Source: Streptomyces parvus
GTDB lineage: Bacteria; Actinomycetota; Actinomycetes; Streptomycetales; Streptomycetaceae
Direction: 5' to 3'
DNA length: 64,000 nucleotides
Assembly: GCF_014648875.1 (NCBI RefSeq)
Contig: NZ_BMRY01000001.1
Location: 1,037,304 to 1,101,303 of the forward strand
A program made the translations under genes and the position numbers. This document shows positions 27,268 through 37,696 of the stretch, piece after piece. How positions within the stretch are numbered: the stretch's first letter is position 1; the number at the start of each line of letters is the position of its first letter. The notes under the pieces were generated by a model. It was given only the letters and a program-made list of their open reading frames with translations. It made no database searches and was not told the origin of the DNA.

Positions 27268-27486
27268 ATGAGCGAAGCGAAGAAGATCAAGCCGCCCAAG
27301 GCTCAGCCCGGGACCGCCGGCGACGTCAAGCCCGAGGACAGTCACATGACGGGCGAGCCCACGATCAAGCCCTTGGACAGTCACATGACGGGCGAGCCCA
27401 CGATCAAGCCCTTGGACAGTCACATGACGGGCGAGCCCACGATCAAGCCCACGGACAGCCACATGACGGGGCCGGACCCGCGCTGA
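27268..27486 (+). CDS. afsS: AfsS, repeat-containing activator of secondary metabolism
   Basis: 72 residues. After a short basic N-terminus come four copies of a 13-residue unit built on DSHMTGEPTIKP(L/T). This is the signature of AfsS, a small protein described as sigma-like that acts downstream of AfsR to stimulate antibiotic production; its mechanism is not settled. GGAG is 8 nt before the ATG at 27268. The repeats are nearly identical at DNA level (39-bp units), pointing to recent expansion. Two hairpin terminators follow. Confidence 0.93.
   Translation: MSEAKKIKPPKAQPGTAGDVKPEDSHMTGEPTIKPLDSHMTGEPTIKPLDSHMTGEPTIKPTDSHMTGPDPR
27337..27477 (+). repeat. 39-bp tandem repeats inside afsS
   Basis: Units start at 27337, 27376 and 27415, with a partial and divergent fourth at 27454. 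The first two units are identical and the third differs only at its last bases. Each unit encodes DSHMTGEPTIKPx. Copy number could vary by slippage without shifting the frame. Confidence 0.9.
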
Positions 27487-27509
27487 GCGGGGGCCCAAGG
27501 GGGAAGCAG

Positions 27510-27540
27510 CCGCGGTGGCGCCGAGGGGGAGCCACCGCGG
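27510..27540 (+). terminator. First afsS terminator
   Basis: CCGCGGTGGC pairs perfectly with GCCACCGCGG, 24 bp after the afsS stop. It is followed 20 bp later by a second perfect hairpin. Confidence 0.75.
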
Positions 27541-27561
27541 TCGCCGCACGGGGGAATGTGC

Positions 27562-27596
27562 GAGGGGCCCGAGACGGGGAAACGCTCGGGCCCCTC
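27562..27596 (+). terminator. Second afsS terminator
   Basis: GAGGGGCCCGAG pairs perfectly with CTCGGGCCCCTC around an 11-nt loop. Together with the preceding hairpin it insulates afsS from the toxin-antitoxin pair. Confidence 0.75.
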
Positions 27597-27625
27597 ACCC
27601 GTGTCCGGGCGACACCAGTGGTATG

Positions 27626-27638
27626 GCATAGAAAATGC
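27626..27638 (+). promoter_or_regulatory. AT-rich palindrome in the toxin-antitoxin promoter
   Basis: GCATAGAAAATGC (GCAT-5 nt-ATGC) lies in a short AT-rich island immediately before the antitoxin gene. The following TGCTAAAGT looks like an extended -10 only 7 bp before the start codon, so the mRNA may be leaderless. Autoregulation by the antitoxin is typical of such pairs. Confidence 0.45.
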
Positions 27639-27650
27639 TAAAGTGGCCCC

Positions 27651-27929
27651 ATGGTCGAAACCCCCGACTTCCCCCCCGGAGACGGCCCCAGCAGCGGCAT
27701 CTCCGTCTCCCTCACCGCCGGCACCCTGCACGCGATCCGCGAGCGGGTCGGCAAACGCGGCGTCTCCGCCTACCTCGAAATGGCCGCGCAGCGACAGATC
27801 GAGCGAGACGGCCTGGACGAGCTCCTCGCCGATTTCGAGACGGCGAACGGGCCCGTCGACCCCGACGCCGTGGCCGACAAGCGCGCCAAGCTGACGAGCA
27901 GCCCTCCCGAAGCCGGAGCAGCCGCGTGA
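27651..27929 (+). CDS. Antitoxin of a VapBC-like pair
   Basis: 92 residues. It has a ribbon-helix-helix-like N-terminal half (SVSLTAGTLHAIRERVGKRGVSAYLEMAAQRQIE) and an acidic C-terminal half that would wrap the toxin. Its stop overlaps the toxin GTG (GTGA), the usual layout of type II pairs. It shares the SAYxxxxxxRxxxxDxLxEL pattern with the orphan antitoxin on the other strand 430 bp away. The family name is uncertain but the role is well supported by context. Confidence 0.8.
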   Translation: MVETPDFPPGDGPSSGISVSLTAGTLHAIRERVGKRGVSAYLEMAAQRQIERDGLDELLADFETANGPVDPDAVADKRAKLTSSPPEAGAAA

Positions 27930-28324
27930 GCGGTGCGCTGGTCCTCGACAGCGAAGGGCTCGCGCAGGCTGTCCAGCGGAACCGAGAGGTTCAGGAATGG
28001 CTGGAGGCAGCTCGCGACGCCGACATCCCGGTCATCACCTCGGCAGTGGTCCTGGTCGAGGTGATCCACCCACGGATCAATCCCGCCGCACTCTCCTGGA
28101 CGCTGTCACGCATCCGCGTCGAACCGGTCAGCCAGACCCTCGCGCACACCGCCGCGTCCCTGCTTCGCAACGCCGGACTGCACGGCCACAAGTACGCGAT
28201 CGACTCATTGCTCTGCGCAACCGCTCTGGCACACCCTGGCCGGGTGACGATCCTGACGTCCGATGTGGAGGACATCAGCCTCCTCACGGCCGACCACCCT
28301 CGCGTCACAGCAGAGAAGATCTGA
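27926..28324 (+). CDS. PIN-domain toxin (VapC-like ribonuclease)
   Basis: 132 residues. The acidic PIN-site residues are recognisable: the Asp in LVLDSEG, Glu in VLVEVIHP, Asp in YAIDSLL and the Asp/Glu pair in TSDVEDI. VapC toxins cleave tRNA or rRNA when freed from antitoxin. The GTG start overlaps the antitoxin stop. All four acidic positions appear intact, so activity is likely. Confidence 0.85.
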   Translation: MSGALVLDSEGLAQAVQRNREVQEWLEAARDADIPVITSAVVLVEVIHPRINPAALSWTLSRIRVEPVSQTLAHTAASLLRNAGLHGHKYAIDSLLCATALAHPGRVTILTSDVEDISLLTADHPRVTAEKI

Positions 28325-28356
28325 GGCCCCGCCCTTCCGCGTGTCCGAGGCTACGG

Positions 28357-28605
28357 CTACAGGCCCCGCTCCTCGAACCACCGCTCGATGTCGCGCAGCT
28401 CGGCGGCGGACGCGGCCTGCTCCTCCTCGGTGAGCGGGCCGTACTCCTTCTGTATCCATGCCACCAGCTCCCCCAGCCGGTCCTGCTCGCGTCGGCGCTC
28501 GACGACCCGAGTGACGTACGCGCTCAACCCTCCGGGGCCGACCTCGGCCAGGATCTCCTCCGCCAGCCCCTCCGGCAGGGTGACGGTGTACTTCTTGGTT
28601 GCCAT
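28357..28605 (-). CDS. Orphan ribbon-helix-helix antitoxin-like protein
   Basis: 82 residues. The beta strand KKYTVTLPEGLAEEI and the helix pair GGLSAYVTRVVERRRE fit a ribbon-helix-helix DNA-binding fold. The acidic tail (YGPLTEEEQAASAAELRDIE) resembles antitoxins. No toxin is adjacent on this strand. It resembles the antitoxin at 27651 in arrangement and in the SAY motif. It lies 38 bp downstream of the acyl-CoA ligase gene and may share its transcript. The ATG at 28605 lacks a good ribosome-binding site; an ATG at 28617 is possible. Confidence 0.7.
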   Translation of the reverse strand: MATKKYTVTLPEGLAEEILAEVGPGGLSAYVTRVVERRREQDRLGELVAWIQKEYGPLTEEEQAASAAELRDIERWFEERGL

Positions 28606-28642
28606 ACGCACGACCATGCCGCCGGAAACTCGCCAGCCCCAC

Positions 28643-30214
28643 TCATTTCCTGCCATCCGGCGATCCCCGCAGCTCCCCCTTCACCACCTTGCCGCTCGCG
28701 TTGCGCGGGAGTTCCGGGACGAACTCCACCGTCCGCGGGACCTTGAAGTTCGCCATCTCGCGGCGGGACCAGGCGATCAGGTCGTCCGCGGTGAGCGTCG
28801 CGCCCCGGCGGCGGACCGCGTAGGCCTTGCCGACCTCGCCGAGGCGGGGGTCCGGGACGCCGATGACCGCGACGTCGGCCACGTCCGGGTGGAGGCCGAG
28901 GAGCTGCTCTATCTCGGCCGGGTAGGCGTTGAAGCCGCCCACGATGAACATGTCCTTGATCCGGTCCGTGATCCTGAGGTTGCCCGCCGGGTCCAGGACG
29001 CCCACGTCGCCGGTGCGGAGCCAGCCGTCCTCCGTCATCGTGGCGGCAGTCGTGTCCGGGTCCTCGAAGTAGCCGGTCATCACGGTGAAGCCGCGGACCT
29101 GGATCTCGCCCGGAGCGCCCGGGTCCGCCAGGACGCGGATCTCGGTGCCGGGAATCGCGCGGCCCGAGGTCGTCGCCACGATCTCCGGTGCGTCGCCCCT
29201 GCGGCACATCGTGACGATGCCGCTCGCCTCCGAGAGGCCGTACGCCGTGAGGACCGTCGCGATGCCCAGTTCGTTGCGCAGGCGCTCCACCAGCTGGAGC
29301 GGGACCACCGCCGCCCCCGTCACCACCAGGCGCAGGGCCGCCAGGTCGTGCGCCGCGCGTGCCGGGTGGTCCAGCAGGGACTGGTGGAGGGTCGGCGGGC
29401 CGGGGAGGACCGAGATCCGTTCCGCCGCGATGTTCGCCAGCACCGTGTCCACGTTGAACACCGGCTGCGGCACCATCGTGGCCCCCCTCATCAGGCAGGC
29501 GATGATCCCGGCCTTGTAGCCGAAGGTGTGGAAGAACGGGTTCACGATGAGGTAGCGGTCGCCCTCGCGCAGGCCCGCCAGGTCGCCCCAGATCTCGTAC
29601 GCGCGCAGCGTCTGGGCGTGGGTGATCACCGCCCCCTTCGGCGCACCCGTCGTGCCCGAGGTGTAGATGATGTCGGAGGGGGACGAGGGGGCGATCGCCG
29701 CCGCTCGGTCCCGTACCGCCGAGGGGGTCACCCCCTCCCCCGCCGCCAGGAAGTCCGGCCAGCTCGTGTAGTCCTCGGGAGCCGTGTCCGCCAGCACCAC
29801 CACCCGTTCCAGGTCCGGCAGTTTCACCTCCGCCCGGCGCAACGACGCCACGTACGACGTGCCCAGGAACGTACCCGTCACGAACAGCAGCCTCGCCCGG
29901 CTGCGCCGCAGGATGTGCGCCGCCTCCGTGCCCTTGAAGCGGGTGTTGAGGGGGACCAGCACCGCGCCCGCGCTCACCGCACCCAGCGCCGAGACGATCC
30001 ACTCCGTCGTGTTCGGGGCCCAGATCGCCACCCGGTCCCCCGGCTCCACCCCGGCCGCCATGCACGCGGCCGCCGCGCGCTCCACCCGGTCGCCGAGTTC
30101 GGCGTACGAGAGCCGGGTGCGGCCGTCGGCCACCGCCTCGGCCGGGCCGTACCTTCTCGCCGCCGCCCGGACCAGCCCCGGGATGCTGCCCCACTCCTCG
30201 TCGCCCCGCATCAC
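28643..30214 (-). CDS. Acyl-CoA ligase (FadD3-like AMP-forming synthetase)
   Basis: 523 residues, GTG at 30214 with GGAAGG about 7 nt upstream; an ATG one codon later (30211) is equally good. AMP-forming ligase motifs are complete: IIYTSGTTGAPKG, YGLSEASG, GWLRTGDVG, DRIKDMFIVGGFNAYPAEIE and the C-terminal lysine region NASGKV. Overall it recalls FadD3-type ligases that activate cyclic or branched propionates in steroid breakdown, but specificity is not readable. Divergent from the thiolase operon across a regulon palindrome, so both are probably co-regulated. Confidence 0.88.
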   Translation of the reverse strand: MMRGDEEWGSIPGLVRAAARRYGPAEAVADGRTRLSYAELGDRVERAAAACMAAGVEPGDRVAIWAPNTTEWIVSALGAVSAGAVLVPLNTRFKGTEAAHILRRSRARLLFVTGTFLGTSYVASLRRAEVKLPDLERVVVLADTAPEDYTSWPDFLAAGEGVTPSAVRDRAAAIAPSSPSDIIYTSGTTGAPKGAVITHAQTLRAYEIWGDLAGLREGDRYLIVNPFFHTFGYKAGIIACLMRGATMVPQPVFNVDTVLANIAAERISVLPGPPTLHQSLLDHPARAAHDLAALRLVVTGAAVVPLQLVERLRNELGIATVLTAYGLSEASGIVTMCRRGDAPEIVATTSGRAIPGTEIRVLADPGAPGEIQVRGFTVMTGYFEDPDTTAATMTEDGWLRTGDVGVLDPAGNLRITDRIKDMFIVGGFNAYPAEIEQLLGLHPDVADVAVIGVPDPRLGEVGKAYAVRRRGATLTADDLIAWSRREMANFKVPRTVEFVPELPRNASGKVVKGELRGSPDGRK

Positions 30215-30240
30215 GCGCCCGCCTTCCGCCGCCGCACTAG

Positions 30241-30255
30241 CTGACTATCCGTCAG
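30241..30255. promoter_or_regulatory. Regulon palindrome 2, between acyl-CoA ligase and thiolase operon
   Basis: CTGACTATCCGTCAG differs from CTGACGnnnCGTCAG at one position. It lies 27 bp from the ligase start and 56 bp from the thiolase start, in a 96-bp divergent promoter region. One bound regulator could control both directions. Confidence 0.75.
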
Positions 30256-30310
30256 ATTAGCGATAGCCTCTGCCGCTGTCAGCAGGGGCGACAGTGCGGG
30301 AGGTCAGCGG

Positions 30311-31459
30311 ATGGCGACGCTCAAGGACGCGACGGCGATAGCCGGGATAGGGCAGACGGCGTTCGCGAAACGGCTCCCGGAGTCCGAGAAGACCCTCGCC
30401 TGCCGGGCGATCCTCGCCGCCCTCGACGACGCGGGCATCGCCCCCTCGGAGGTCGACGCCTTCGCCTCGTACACCATGGAGGAGACCGACGAGGTCGAGG
30501 TCGCCAAGGCGATCGGGGCCGGGGACGTCACCTTCTTCTCCAAGGTGGGGTACGGAGGCGGGGGCTCCTGCGCCACGCTCGGCCATCTCGCCGCCGCCAT
30601 CGCCACCGGGCAGGCGAGCGTCGGGGTCGCCTGGCGGTCCCGGAAGCGCGGGTCGGGACCCCGGCCGTGGAGGAACACCGCCGTCCAGCTCCCCACCCCC
30701 GCCCAGTGGACCCGGCCCTACGGGCTGCTGCGCCCCGCCGACGAGATCGGCATGCTCGCCCGGCGCTACATGCACGAGTACGGGGCCACCCGCGACCACC
30801 TCTTCAACGTCGCCCTCGCCTGCCGCAACCGGGCCAACCAGAACCCGGACGCGATCATGTACGACCGGCCGCTGACCCGCGAGATGTACATGACCTCCCG
30901 CTGGATCAGCGAACCCCTCTGCCTCTTCGACAACTGCCTGGAGACGGACGGGGCGTTGGCCTGTGTCATCGTCTCCGCCGAGCGCGCCCGCGACTGCCGG
31001 CGAAGGCCCGTCTACCTCCACTCCGTCGCCCAGGGGCTGCCCGCCCAGCACCACGGGATGGTCAACTACTGGAACGACGACCCGCTCACCGGGCCGGCCT
31101 GGACGGCGGCCCGACAGCTGTGGAAGCAGGCCGACTTCGGTCCGGACGACGTCCATGTCGCCCAGATCTACGACGCGTTCACCCCGCTCGTCCCGCTCTC
31201 CCTGGAGGGCTACGGCTTCTGTGCGCGCGGCGAGGGCGGCGCGTTCACCGAGGGCGGGGCGCTGGAGAGCGGCGGACGGCTGCCGGTCAACACCGGCGGG
31301 GGCGGGTTGAGCGAGGCGTACGTCCACGGCTTCAACCTCATCACCGAAGGCGTCAAGCAACTGCGCGGCACCTCCACCGCCCAGGTGCCGGACGCCGCCA
31401 CCTGCCTGGTCACCGCCGGTGAGGGTGTGCCGACATCCGCTGTTCTGTTGAGGAGTTGA
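30311..31459 (+). CDS. Thiolase-fold lipid-transfer-like protein (SCP2-thiolase/Ltp type)
   Basis: 382 residues with a thiolase fold. Key landmarks are GIGQTAFAKR at the N-terminus, EIGMLARRYMHEYG, IYDAFTPLVPLSLEGYGFC and NTGGGGLSEAYVHG. These match the Ltp group, in which Ltp2-like members act as retro-aldolases on side-chain CoA thioesters together with a DUF35 partner. A DUF35 gene follows directly, which fits. GGGAGG is 8 nt before the ATG. First gene of a three-gene set with DUF35 and enoyl-CoA hydratase-like genes. Confidence 0.85.
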   Translation: MATLKDATAIAGIGQTAFAKRLPESEKTLACRAILAALDDAGIAPSEVDAFASYTMEETDEVEVAKAIGAGDVTFFSKVGYGGGGSCATLGHLAAAIATGQASVGVAWRSRKRGSGPRPWRNTAVQLPTPAQWTRPYGLLRPADEIGMLARRYMHEYGATRDHLFNVALACRNRANQNPDAIMYDRPLTREMYMTSRWISEPLCLFDNCLETDGALACVIVSAERARDCRRRPVYLHSVAQGLPAQHHGMVNYWNDDPLTGPAWTAARQLWKQADFGPDDVHVAQIYDAFTPLVPLSLEGYGFCARGEGGAFTEGGALESGGRLPVNTGGGGLSEAYVHGFNLITEGVKQLRGTSTAQVPDAATCLVTAGEGVPTSAVLLRS

Positions 31460-31469
31460 GGAGGTCCCC

Positions 31470-31955
31470 ATGAACATGTCCTCTTCCGGTCCCGGTCCCG
31501 ACTCCGGTTCCGATGCCCTGCTGCTGCCCGTCGTCGACGAGGACGGCGCGCCCTTCTGGGAGTACGCCGCCCGGGGCGAACTCCGTGTCCAGGCCTGCGC
31601 CTCCCCCGCCTGCGGCGAACTCCGCTTCCCGCCCCGGCCCTGCTGCCCGCACTGCGGGTCCTTCGCGAGCGAATGGCGGCTGATGAGCGGGCGCGGGCGG
31701 CTCTGGTCGTACGTCGTCCCGCACCCGCCCCTCCTCCCCGCCTACGCCGAACAGGCCCCGTACAACGCGGTGTTGGTCGAGCTGGCGGATGCCCCACGGA
31801 TCCGTCTCGCCGGGAACGTCGTCGCCTCGCCCGACGCACCGCTGAACTCCGTCGATCCGGCACGGCTGCGGATCGGGGCTCCGGTGCGGGCCGCCTTCTG
31901 CCCGGCGGGGCCCGACGGCTCGGTCACGCTCGTCCGCTGGCTCCTGGAGCGGTGA
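31470..31955 (+). CDS. DUF35 protein: zinc ribbon plus OB-fold, Ltp partner
   Basis: 161 residues. An N-terminal helix contacts the partner; a zinc ribbon has CASPAC and CCPHC; then an OB-fold (LWSYVVPHPP, VLVELADAPRIRLAGNV). In characterised systems DUF35 proteins bind the CoA thioester and form a complex with an Ltp or with an acyl-CoA hydratase. The strong AGGAGG lies before the ATG at 31470; a second ATG is two codons on. Sits between its probable partner and an enoyl-CoA hydratase-like gene. Confidence 0.85.
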   Translation: MNMSSSGPGPDSGSDALLLPVVDEDGAPFWEYAARGELRVQACASPACGELRFPPRPCCPHCGSFASEWRLMSGRGRLWSYVVPHPPLLPAYAEQAPYNAVLVELADAPRIRLAGNVVASPDAPLNSVDPARLRIGAPVRAAFCPAGPDGSVTLVRWLLER

Positions 31956-31958
31956 GCG

Positions 31959-32735
31959 GTGGCGCTGCGCATCGAGCGGGAGGCCGCGGCCGGGGTCGTC
32001 CTCGTCACCCTCGACCGGCCGGCGAAGCTCAACGCGATCGACCTGGAGACCGCCGGTGAACTCGCTTCGATGTGGCAGGAGTTGCGGTACGACGAGAGTG
32101 TCCGGGCCGCCGTCCTCACCGGGGCCGGGACGCGCGCCTTCTGTACCGGGATCGACCGGGCGGTCGAGGTCCCGCAGCCCCCCTCCCCGTACGCCCTCGA
32201 CGACCCGCTCCTGCGCATCGGCCCCAAGGCGAACGACCTGTGGAAGCCGGTGATCGCGGCGGTGGAGGGGATGGCCTGCGGCGGGGCGTTCTACCTGCTG
32301 GGCGAGGCGGAGTTCGTCGTCGCGTCCCGGGAGGCGACGTTCTTCGACCCGCACACGACGTACGGGATGGTCTCGGCGTACGAGGCGATCGCGATGGCCC
32401 AGCGGATGCCGTACGGGGAGGTCGCCCGGATGTCCCTGATGGGCACCGCGGAACGGGTGAGCGCAGAGCGGGCGCACGCGGTCGGCCTGGTCAGCGAGGT
32501 GACGGAGCCGGGCGGCGCGGTGGCGGCGGCGCTGCGAGCGGCGGCCGTGATCGCCGGACACCCGACGGACGCGGTACAGGGCACGGTCCGGGCGGTGTGG
32601 TCCGCGAAGGAGGCGGCCAGGACCCAGGCGATGGCCCAGGCCCCGGCGCTGATCGCCCTCGGCAACCTGCCCCCTGACCGGCAGGCGGAGCTGTTCGGGA
32701 TGCGGGGAGCGAGCGGGGAGCCCCGGGTGCGGTGA
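31959..32735 (+). CDS. Enoyl-CoA hydratase/isomerase-family protein with atypical active site
   Basis: 258 residues of crotonase fold (VLVTLDRPAKLNAID, FCTGIDRAVE, VEGMACGGAF). By eye alignment to rat hydratase, both catalytic Glu positions are replaced (by Tyr in GGAFYLL and His in DPHTTYG), so ordinary hydration is doubtful. It may be a hydrolase, lyase or isomerase of the superfamily. The GTG at 31959 is 3 bp after the DUF35 stop, with GGAG upstream. Last gene of the catabolic set. Confidence 0.83.
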   Translation: MALRIEREAAAGVVLVTLDRPAKLNAIDLETAGELASMWQELRYDESVRAAVLTGAGTRAFCTGIDRAVEVPQPPSPYALDDPLLRIGPKANDLWKPVIAAVEGMACGGAFYLLGEAEFVVASREATFFDPHTTYGMVSAYEAIAMAQRMPYGEVARMSLMGTAERVSAERAHAVGLVSEVTEPGGAVAAALRAAAVIAGHPTDAVQGTVRAVWSAKEAARTQAMAQAPALIALGNLPPDRQAELFGMRGASGEPRVR

Positions 32736-32752
32736 GCGCGCGTGCCGTGCGG

Positions 32753-33295
32753 TCAGACCACCTCGGCGGTCACTACGCAGCGCTTGACCCGGGAGACCTT
32801 GCCGGGGCTCTCCATGCGTACGGTGAGCCTGCTGGAGTCGCCGCTGTCGAGGGTCGTGGTGGCCTCGGCCGTGTCCACGGTGTTGCCGCGGGCGTCGACG
32901 AACCGGACGTCGATCTCGTAATCCTGCGCGTACCGGTCGTTCGACTGGACCTCGATCAGCGACGAGGTGACCGCCTTGCGCTTGCCCTTGCGCGGCGTGG
33001 CGCAGCGGATCACCCGGACGGCGGGTGCGCCGTCGGACGCGGTGGGCGTCGGGGTGGAATAGGAGTCGGACGAGCCGGAGGACGAGGAGCTGTCGCCGTA
33101 GTCGTAGTCGTCGTCGTTGTAGTCCGTGTCGCGGTAGCCGTTGTTGCTCTTCTTCGAGCTGGAGCAGCCGCCACCGCTCGAACTGCCGCTCTTGCTCTTG
33201 CCGCTCTTGCCGCCGCTGCTGGAGGTCGAGAATCCGGTGAGCGCGAGCACCACCACGACCAGGACCGCCGCGAGCTTCATCTGTTGCCGCATCAT
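32753..33295 (-). CDS. Secreted protein of unknown function with Ser/Gly/Asp linker
   Basis: 180 residues from the first of two ATGs, with AAGGGGGG about 8 nt upstream. A signal sequence (MKLAAVLVVVVLALTGF) has no lipobox Cys. Then about 75 residues of Ser/Gly/Lys and Asn/Asp/Tyr-rich low complexity, then about 75 residues of a beta-rich domain with two Cys that resembles a small Ig-like or CARDB-type fold (SSLIEVQSNDRYAQDYEIDV). I do not recognise the family. It is convergent with the catabolic set and divergent from a membrane protein gene. Confidence 0.75.
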   Translation of the reverse strand: MMRQQMKLAAVLVVVVLALTGFSTSSSGGKSGKSKSGSSSGGGCSSSKKSNNGYRDTDYNDDDYDYGDSSSSSGSSDSYSTPTPTASDGAPAVRVIRCATPRKGKRKAVTSSLIEVQSNDRYAQDYEIDVRFVDARGNTVDTAEATTTLDSGDSSRLTVRMESPGKVSRVKRCVVTAEVV

Positions 33296-33493
33296 GGATG
33301 CAGCCCCCCTTTGTGTTTCGTTGCCGTATGTGGAGCCGGTGGCGTGCGTTGCGACCCTCAGCATGCCGTGCGGGACTCCCTGTTCAGGTCATGACCCTGT
33401 CACGGTCCGGTCATGGTCTGCGTGGCGGGGGTGGTCGTCCCGGCGTAGCGTCGGTGACGGGGGCCGTTCGCGTACGCCCCTGGAGGCCTGGCG

Positions 33494-34168
33494 ATGATCC
33501 GCAACATCCTCGGCTCCGTCGTGGCCCTGGCCGGGGCCGCCTCCGCCGTGCTGAGCCCGTTCCGCGACTGGTACGGCGGGCGGGCCGGGCACGACTACCG
33601 GGTGGCGGACCTCTTCGAGGGGATCACCCCCACCGAGTCGGGGGTGCTGGTCTCGATCCTGCTGCCGTTCCTGGGGGCGGCGCTGCTGGTGGTCCTGGGC
33701 GTGGTGCTCCGCTCGCGGCTCGTGGTCTCCCTCGCGGGCCTGGTCGTGCTGGGCTTCACGATCCTGTGGATGGTCCGCCAGGGACAGGCCGCGGGGTCCC
33801 TGGTGGTGGGCGGGGACGGGGAGGGGTTGCAGGTGGGGGTGGTGAACGCGCTGGCGGGTGGGGTGCTGATGCTGATCGGGGCGTTGCTGATGACGGGCCG
33901 GCGGAGCCGGCGGGAGCGGGAGCGGAAGCCGGTGGAGCCGTTCGCCGTGCCGACGGCGGATCAGGTGGACACGTGGCCGCCCACGCAGGAGCCGGGGATG
34001 TCCGTGCAGACGTCGCCGTGGCCGGAGCCGGAGGTGGACCCGTACACGGGGCCCGATCCCCGTGATCCCCGTACGCGGTCGTATCCGCAGGCCGTCCCGC
34101 ATCCGGAGGACGACCCCCGGGACCCGGTGCACCCTCCCCACCCGCCGCCGCCCCCGCGACAGGGTTGA
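33494..34168 (+). CDS. Integral membrane protein, unknown function
   Basis: 224 residues with four likely membrane helices (about 5-22, 50-70, 75-95, 112-134) and a long Pro/Asp-rich cytoplasmic tail. The sequence FRDWYGGRAGHDYRVADLF between helices 1 and 2 may be extracellular. The TGGAGG before the ATG supports the start. It resembles small Streptomyces membrane proteins with no assigned role. A perfect 21-bp hairpin separates it from convergent afsK. Confidence 0.78.
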   Translation: MIRNILGSVVALAGAASAVLSPFRDWYGGRAGHDYRVADLFEGITPTESGVLVSILLPFLGAALLVVLGVVLRSRLVVSLAGLVVLGFTILWMVRQGQAAGSLVVGGDGEGLQVGVVNALAGGVLMLIGALLMTGRRSRRERERKPVEPFAVPTADQVDTWPPTQEPGMSVQTSPWPEPEVDPYTGPDPRDPRTRSYPQAVPHPEDDPRDPVHPPHPPPPPRQG

Positions 34169-34212
34169 CCCTGGAACCACGCAGCCTCGCCGCCCTCCCG
34201 AGCAAGGGTTCC

Positions 34213-34265
34213 GTCCTCAATCGCCGGACGGGCAGGGAAATCAAGCCCGTCCGGCGATTGAGGAC
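34213..34265. terminator. Perfect 21-bp bidirectional terminator hairpin
   Basis: The arms are 34213-34233 and 34245-34265 with an 11-nt loop; they contain CAATCGCCGGACGGGC and its complement. This palindrome is a very common Streptomyces intergenic element found between convergent genes. Here it lies between the membrane protein gene and afsK. AAAA follows on the plus strand. Confidence 0.9.
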
Positions 34266-34278
34266 AAAAGCAACCCGC

Positions 34279-36702
<2,424 letters not shown>

Positions 36703-36886
36703 TTGCCTGCCACCTCCCCGTACGGACCTCGGCGACGAAGTCCGCGAATTACCGCCCGGTCGAATCCCGCCCTGCGCACACCCCGATTCTTCCTGGCCCG
36801 GGCCCCGGTTGCGAACCCGGGGGCGGATCGGGGTGTCCCATGTCACTTCATCCCGTATCCGGCCACACCGGGTTCACCCGCACCGG

Positions 36887-37696
36887 TCACGGAAGCAGTT
36901 CGCTGGGCTGCAGTACGGCGAAGGCGGCCCCCTGGTCGTCGTGGAGCACGGCCATCCTGCCGTAGGGGATGTCGAAGGGCGGCTGGGCGACCCGGCCGCC
37001 GAGCTGTACGGCGAGTTCGGCGGCGGCGTCGCAGTCGGCGACGGCGAAGTAGATGAGGAAGTAGCTCGGCATCTCGGCCGGGAAGGCGTCCGTGATGACG
37101 CTGCGGCCGCCGACGGCGGTGTCCGGGCCCGGTTCGACGCCCTCGGGGGACCACATCCGGAAGTCGACCAGCGCTTCGGCGTCGTCGGAGACGTCGTGGC
37201 CCGCCTCGTCCAGGTCGGTGCCGTGGAAGCCGAAGACCTTCTCGTAGAAGGGGTCCACGCGGTCCGGCTGCCGGGTGTAGACCTCGGTCCAGCAGAAGGA
37301 GCCGGGGTCGTTCTGCTTCTCGAAGCCCGCGCGCTCCTCCGGCTGCCAGAGCCCGAAGACCGCGCCCCCGGGGTCGGCCGCCTCCGCCACGATCCCGGCG
37401 CGCCCCGCCCGTACGGGGTCGGTGATGATCTGGCCGCCGTGCTCGCGGATAGAGGCGACGGTGGCCCGGATGTCGTCGGTGGAGAAGTAGACGCCCCAGG
37501 CCGTGGGCATCCGGCCGTCCTTCTTGGCGGCGAGCGCGGCGACCAGCCGGCCGCCGCTGAGCGCGTCCGCGAAGGGCATGCCGTCGCCCGCCCGGAAGGT
37601 CCAGCCGAAGAGCCCGCCGTAGAAGCGCTTGCCCGCTTCGAGGTCGGAGAGCTGCACGTCCGCCCAGCACGGCGCGGAATGCGCGAATGCGGCCAT
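36887..37696 (-). CDS. VOC-fold protein next to afsK, candidate KbpA
   Basis: 269 residues containing two glyoxalase/VOC modules (VQLSDLEAGKRFYGGLFGW; WTEVYTRQPDRVDPFYEKVFGF), the arrangement of CFP30B-like proteins often labelled hydroxylases. GGAAGGA precedes the ATG at 37696 by 8 nt. In S. coelicolor an AfsK inhibitor, KbpA, of about 250 residues and described as hydroxylase-like, was reported; position beside afsK makes this gene a candidate. That link is inference from context and memory. Metal-site residues are not clear. The gene is upstream of afsK on the same strand, 184 bp away. Confidence 0.72.
   Translation of the reverse strand: MAAFAHSAPCWADVQLSDLEAGKRFYGGLFGWTFRAGDGMPFADALSGGRLVAALAAKKDGRMPTAWGVYFSTDDIRATVASIREHGGQIITDPVRAGRAGIVAEAADPGGAVFGLWQPEERAGFEKQNDPGSFCWTEVYTRQPDRVDPFYEKVFGFHGTDLDEAGHDVSDDAEALVDFRMWSPEGVEPGPDTAVGGRSVITDAFPAEMPSYFLIYFAVADCDAAAELAVQLGGRVAQPPFDIPYGRMAVLHDDQGAAFAVLQPSELLP

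Noticed and set aside
34213..34265. Perfect palindrome as a mobile repeat end
   Set aside because: This is a common Streptomyces bidirectional terminator-like element between convergent genes; no target duplication is seen.
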